Positions 60,236-64,000 of a stretch of DNA of 64,000 nucleotides are shown here, piece by piece. Position 1 is the stretch's first letter; the number at the start of each line of letters is the position of its first letter. The translations under genes and the position numbers were made by a program. The notes beneath the pieces were generated by a model, which worked only from the letters and a program-made list of their open reading frames with translations, searched no databases and had not been told where the DNA came from. Source of the DNA: Cryptomeria japonica (Eukaryota > Streptophyta > Pinopsida > Cupressales > Cupressaceae); the NCBI RefSeq assembly GCF_030272615.1, contig NC_081408.1, forward strand, positions 204,377,113 through 204,441,112, written 5' to 3'.

Positions 60236-60611
60236 ATCTGCCCCTTTGGCATTAATGGAAACATATGGATGTGAAAAACAATCAATGCAAAGAAAGAAAT
60301 AAACAACCAACAATCTCCCCCAAAATCACAAAGATCATCTCCCCCTTTGATAAACAATTCAAAATACTTCAGGGTTTTTCACATGCTTCTCTCCCCCTCT
60401 GACAACAATACCAAAGACATATACAAATAATTATTCTCTCCCTATAAGAAGGACAATCTCCCCCCCTAGAATAAACTCACAAATCTAAACTTTTAAACCA
60501 TACAGTCACTACTCTAGCAGAATAGCAGCACCCACGCATCAATCTGGATTAGATGATAAGACTTTGAAGTCCACCAAATTGATGCATCTCAACACATCTA
60601 GTTCTTATTAG
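60236..60611 (-). other. D polypurine tract and 3' untranslated region
   Basis: Minus strand TGCCAAAGGGGCAGAT abuts the LTR. Further purine runs (GGGGGAGA near 60317, 60344 and 60390; GGGGGGAGA near 60460) follow in the untranslated part. Confidence 0.75.
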
Positions 60612-62300
60612 GAGGGGAAGAAACCCCTAACTTATCTCTCAGATATACAAATGTATCTATAGGAAAAGAGGCTTAGTAAAAGTATCTGCAATATGATCCT
60701 TTATAGACACATACTCCAATTTGACTTCTTCCTCACTAACTTTCTCCCTCAAGAAATGATACTTGATTGATATATGATTTGTTGTATCAGATTCTTGGAA
60801 ATATTAATAACACTTAATAATTACAATATATAATAGTAGGCTCATCATAAATAGCTCTAATGTCCCTCAACATCTACTTCATCGAAACTATCTGAGTATA
60901 GTTGCTAGTAGCAACAATGTATTCATCTTTTGCAGTAGATAGAGAAATAGCATCTTGCTTCTTACTTCCCCAAGAAACCAACTTCTTTCCCAAAAATAAT
61001 GCTCCACCAGTAGTGCTCTTCTATTAATCAACATCACCTGCCCAATCAACATCAGTAAAAGCACATAACATGAAATCATCATTCTTAAAATACCACAAAC
61101 CATAGTCAATTGTCCCCTTCAAATATCTGAAAAATCCTTTTCACAACAGTAACATGACTTTCTTTAGGGTCAGCTTGAAATCTTGCACAAAGATAAACAA
61201 CATGCATAATATCTAGTCTATTTTGAGTCAAGTATATCTCATCTGATTACCTTTCAGAGATTCATCATGCTTATATAACTTGCATCCAGTTATCAGCTAA
61301 CCCAAACTTCTTCAATAATTCTTTCACATACTTAGATTAAGAAATGAAAATGCCTTTATCAGTCTATTTAATCTGCAATCCTAAGAAGAATTTCAACTCA
61401 CCTACCATAGAGATCTCAAACTCTTTTTGCATGTCATTAGGACATTTCTTACCCAAATCATCATCTCCTCCTAAAATAATGTCATCAACAAAAATTTCAA
61501 CAGTCAAAATGTTATCATTATCAACCTTAAAGTATAAATTACTATCAGTAGTACCTTTATAGAATCCCAACTTCATCAAATACCTATCTAATCTAGCATA
61601 CCTAGCTGTAGGGGCCTGTTTAAGTCCATACAATGATGTCTTCAATTTGCATACCATGTATCCTTCATCTGATAATGAAAACCCATCTAGTTACTCAATA
61701 TAGACTTCCTCTTCCAAATCACCATTCAGAAAGGTTGACTTTACATCCATCTAATATACCTTGAAATTCTTATAAGAAGCATATGCAAGAAGTAATCTAA
61801 CAACTTCAATTGTAGCTACTGGAGAAAAAGTCTCCTCATAATCAATTCCTTCCATTTGTGAATATCCCTTACATACCAGTCTTGCTTTGTTTCTATCCAC
61901 TTCACCAGCTTCATTCAATTTGATCCAGAACACCCATTTTGTACCAATCACATTCTTGTCTTTAGGTCTCTAAACAAGATCCCATTTATTGTTCTACTCA
62001 ATTTGATTCAACTCTTCTTCCATAGCTTTTATCCAATTCTCCTCTTTACACGCTTCAGCAACATCTTTAGGTTCAATCTTGGAAATCAAATATATTTCTT
62101 CAGGAATAATCCTTTTCCTAGTCATCACACCCTTATTTTTATCACCAATAATCTGATTTTCTAAATGATTTAATCTCACATATCTCAGAGCCTTCCAATT
62201 AATCGGATTCACTAGTTCTTGAACTTCTTCACTCATAGAAGCAATATTTGGATTAACTATCTCTACCAGATCATTCTTCTTTAGGATCTCAGTATGTACT
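60612..62300 (-). pseudogene. D pol: integrase linker, reverse transcriptase, RNase H
   Basis: Minus strand, starting within the integrase-RT linker at the F boundary: [112 protein letters not shown] (FVDD intact, near 61.47-61.5 kb), FEISMVGELKFFLGLQI. After frameshifts comes RNase H with TDVDWAGDVD, STTGGALFLGKKLVSW and a degraded C-terminus. Stops occur for example at 61993-61991, 61751-61749 and 61364-61362. Upstream domains are missing because of F. Confidence 0.85.
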
Positions 62301-62328
62301 TGTTGACGTGTATTTTGTTGATGATGGG

Positions 62329-62706
62329 GCTAGAAGGAGGGTGAGTACTATCATGCCTCGATCATTATCAAGCTATTCATAGATAATCATATTTGCAAGG
62401 AGTTGTGCAGGACTTTTGTCCCTCCTCCTGCGCTCAACAGAATTGGCGCTAGAAGGAGGGCCTGATCGCGATGAATGCCTAACACCTGAAAAAATCCAGA
62501 TTCTATCAATTCATAATTTACAAGGAGCAATCTTAAGGACCTTTTGACCCTCCTCCTACGCTCAATAGAATTGGCGCTAGAAGGAGGGCCAGTACTATCA
62601 TGCCTTGATCATTATCAAGCTGTTCATAGATAATCATATTTGCAAGGAGTTGTACAGGACTTTTGTCCCTCATCCTATGTCAACAAAATTGGCACTAGAA
62701 GGAGGG
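62329..62706 (+). repeat. tandem leader repeat with CTAGAAGGAGGG
   Basis: The core CTAGAAGGAGGG starts near 62330, 62449 and 62577, with variant ACTAGAAGGAGGG near 62694; the spacing is about 119, 128 and 118 bp. Units 1 and 3 are close copies (AGTACTATCATGCC, then ATAATCATATTTGCAAGGAG). Unit 2, and the degenerate sequence after 62707, form a second type. Each unit also has CCCTCCTCCT or a variant near its right end, complementary to AGGAGGG, so each could fold into a long-range stem. Confidence 0.75.
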
Positions 62707-63518
62707 CTTGAATAGTTGGACTTCGAAAGTTTATCAATTTATGTTTGCAAGAGTTATCTTAAAGACTTTTTCTATCCTTGTCCATGCTCGACAGAATTGA
62801 ATTAGGAGTGCCTGACAGTGAATATGAACTCTTGAATCCAAGGAAGATCAATGGAAGGTCATTTTCAACACTCGACGGAAGTGGTACAAAGAAGGAAGGT
62901 GATCCCTGGATCATTAGTTGGACTTATGCAAGAAGGAATCAAGCTGGAACTAGTTGAACGTTCAAGTTGAATCTGAGATATTCAAGATCTCCCTTATTCC
63001 AGAAAATCCAAAAAAAGTGAAAAATAGAAAATCCAAACAAATCAAAAAATCAAAAAATCAAAAAAAGAAAAGATTTCTCAATGGACCGGCAACAGTTTCA
63101 CGAGGAGCAACAAGTTGATTTTCCTTAACTTTGGTAGAGATTAGATACACAACTTTATCCACGCAGATTGTTTGAGTTTGCAAGACCAGGGCAGTGTTGA
63201 GTTCACGAGATAGAGGAGCATGATGAAATGCATTGCTTGAAGTACTTATCAAGGATGGAATCGGCAGCATAGGGAAAAATCTTCTTTTGGGATGTCCCCA
63301 GGCCAAAGATAGAAGAAAGCAATTTTAGTGACCCAGAAACCAAGGATCCTCTTCTAACATTCATGTGGATGATCGAGAGTCAGCTCATTTTGAATGGCGA
63401 AATGCACTTAGAAAACATATTGCTACCATTGTGGTGTAGAATTCACAACTCACCTCACTCTTAATTTACTTGCTCAGTATGTGAAATGGTTATCAATCAA
63501 GTTAGAAGCTAGTTTGGA
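62707..63518. other. F leader, no gene seen
   Basis: Degenerate fourth repeat unit to about 62820, then non-coding DNA with a 70-bp A-rich stretch (63003-63073) containing CAAATCAAAAAATCAAAAAA. The region 63300-63500 has short plus-strand frames with stops (for example around 63440 and 63505) that may be the decayed N-terminus of the following ORF. Confidence 0.4.
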
Positions 63519-64000
63519 ATGCCAACTTTGTACGAGGAAGAGTGTTTTATGAACAGATCTTGGGGTGTGCATCTCGCAGTTGAATTTAGGAGGACCTATG
63601 AACAAGACATCGTTCTAGCATCTGATTGTGAGAAGGATCAGTTGTACATTGACAATACCAGTGCACCTGAGGAACAATGTATTACAATGGATAGCCCGCC
63701 ATGCCTTGCACCTGAAAAGGAATTCCATGAAACAAAAGTTGAAGAATCAGTTGAGAATACTCAAACAGTGATAAAGGAAGATCTAGGAGTTGAACAAGCA
63801 ATCAAAGGAGAAGATGACTCATTCCTTGAGGAATTCTCACTGATGCTACAAAAGGAGATCCTTGAGATTGAATTGCAGAAGTTTTCAAATGGCCTCATTG
63901 AAGAAGACAATCAAGTTGAGATATTGAATGAAGAATTACAAATCATCATAAGTGAGCCCAGGTATGAAGAACAATTCAAAGGGGTGCTTGAAGATTTCAT
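63519..64000 (+). CDS. acidic ORF of unknown function, runs off the window
   Basis: Uninterrupted plus-strand frame of 160 codons from ATG 63519 (MPTLYEEECFMNRSWG) to the window edge, no stop. It is very rich in Glu/Asp (for example HETKVEESVENTQTVIKEDL and LEEFSLMLQKEILEIELQ) with helix- and coiled-coil-like stretches towards the end. No zinc knuckle, membrane segment or signal peptide is visible. An in-frame stop lies a few codons before the ATG, so the true start may be further upstream if that stop is a mutation. Placed downstream of a primer-site-like leader, it could be the gag-side protein of F or an extra ORF. I do not recognise it. Confidence 0.5.
   Translation, partial: MPTLYEEECFMNRSWGVHLAVEFRRTYEQDIVLASDCEKDQLYIDNTSAPEEQCITMDSPPCLAPEKEFHETKVEESVENTQTVIKEDLGVEQAIKGEDDSFLEEFSLMLQKEILEIELQKFSNGLIEEDNQVEILNEELQIIISEPRYEEQFKGVLEDF

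Larger units (their letters stand above)
45131..62300 (-). mobile_element. Ty1/copia element D, 5' part cut off by F
   Basis: Minus-strand copia. The 3' LTR (45131-45948 plus 59716-60235) is split by A2. A polypurine tract follows at 60236, and pol runs from 60612 to 62300 (RNase H, reverse transcriptase and the integrase C-terminal linker). At 62300 element F starts, so integrase, protease, Gag and the 5' LTR of D lie beyond the window if they survive. The left edge could instead be TGAAGG at 45145, because C's own 3' LTR should start at 45131. Confidence 0.75.
62301..64000 (+). mobile_element. element F, 5' end of an unclassified LTR-like element
   Basis: A new sequence begins at TGTTGACGTGTATTTTG, cutting copia D. 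The left flank GTACT would be its target duplication. Its first 450 bp contain tandem units with AATTGGCGCTAGAAGGAGGG, which looks like a gypsy-type primer site (TTGGCGC...) following CTCAACA or CTCAATA. Base composition is richer in G+C than the neighbours. An A-rich stretch (63000-63075, CAAAAAAT repeats) and an open frame from 63519 follow. Without the right end I cannot say whether it is a gypsy element with a very short LTR or an element whose leader has been duplicated. Confidence 0.5.

Noticed and set aside
62301-62720. CRISPR-like array
   Set aside because: Units are about 120 bp with long similar interiors and eukaryotic retroelement context; there are no short identical repeats with unique spacers.

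Overview
The window reads as intergenic DNA from a plant nuclear genome with a very high retrotransposon load. It is AT-rich, I see no cellular gene, rRNA, tRNA or CRISPR array, and most of it can be assigned to LTR retrotransposons inserted into one another. Ty1/copia elements primed by the initiator-Met-tRNA-type site (TTGGTATCAGAGC), degenerate Ty3/gypsy elements with about 1.1-1.8 kb LTRs, and LTR pairs that are all several percent diverged suggest a large, slowly purged genome such as a gymnosperm. That is an inference; no single-copy marker is present.

Layout. (1) 1-3105 and 18401-23.2 kb: old Ty3/gypsy-like material (H) with a gag zinc knuckle, a 65-bp minisatellite, LTR-like DNA and a protease fragment. 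(2) 3106-18395: copia A1 on the minus strand (target duplication CACAC). Its left LTR holds a foreign solo LTR (S). Its reverse-transcriptase region is interrupted by plus-strand copia B1 (7457-14135). (3) 21528-22581: minus-strand solo LTR of family B. (4) 24096-25782: a polyA-tailed retroposon with a 13-bp target duplication. (5) about 26.37-45.13 kb: plus-strand copia C. Its gag is split by minus-strand gypsy G (27153-40648, AAAGG), which is itself split by copia B2 (30805-37492, ATCAA). A solo LTR (43378-44558) splits its reverse transcriptase from its RNase H. (6) 45131-62300: minus-strand copia D. Its 3' LTR is interrupted by copia A2 (45949-59715), and the 3' LTR of A2 is interrupted by element E (46679-53320, GATAC). 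(7) 62301-64000: the start of another element, F, with a GC-richer leader repeat array and an open reading frame running off the window.

How the parts work together. The copia elements (A1, A2, B1, B2, C, D) encode Gag, aspartic protease, integrase, reverse transcriptase and RNase H in the usual Ty1/copia order. All are dead through in-frame stops, frameshifts or insertions. B2 is the best preserved: one frame of 1,384 codons with about 13 stops. Element E is the most unusual item. It has complete LTRs, primer site, polypurine tract and target duplication, but no protease, integrase or reverse transcriptase. In their place are a coiled-coil/zinc-knuckle Gag-like ORF and a long second ORF of unknown function. 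Its primer-side leader and polypurine-tract region match those of the autonomous copia families here, especially B, which suggests it was mobilised in trans.

All sequence comparisons were made by eye. Divergence figures are rough counts over short stretches, and family names beyond Ty1/copia or Ty3/gypsy are local labels.
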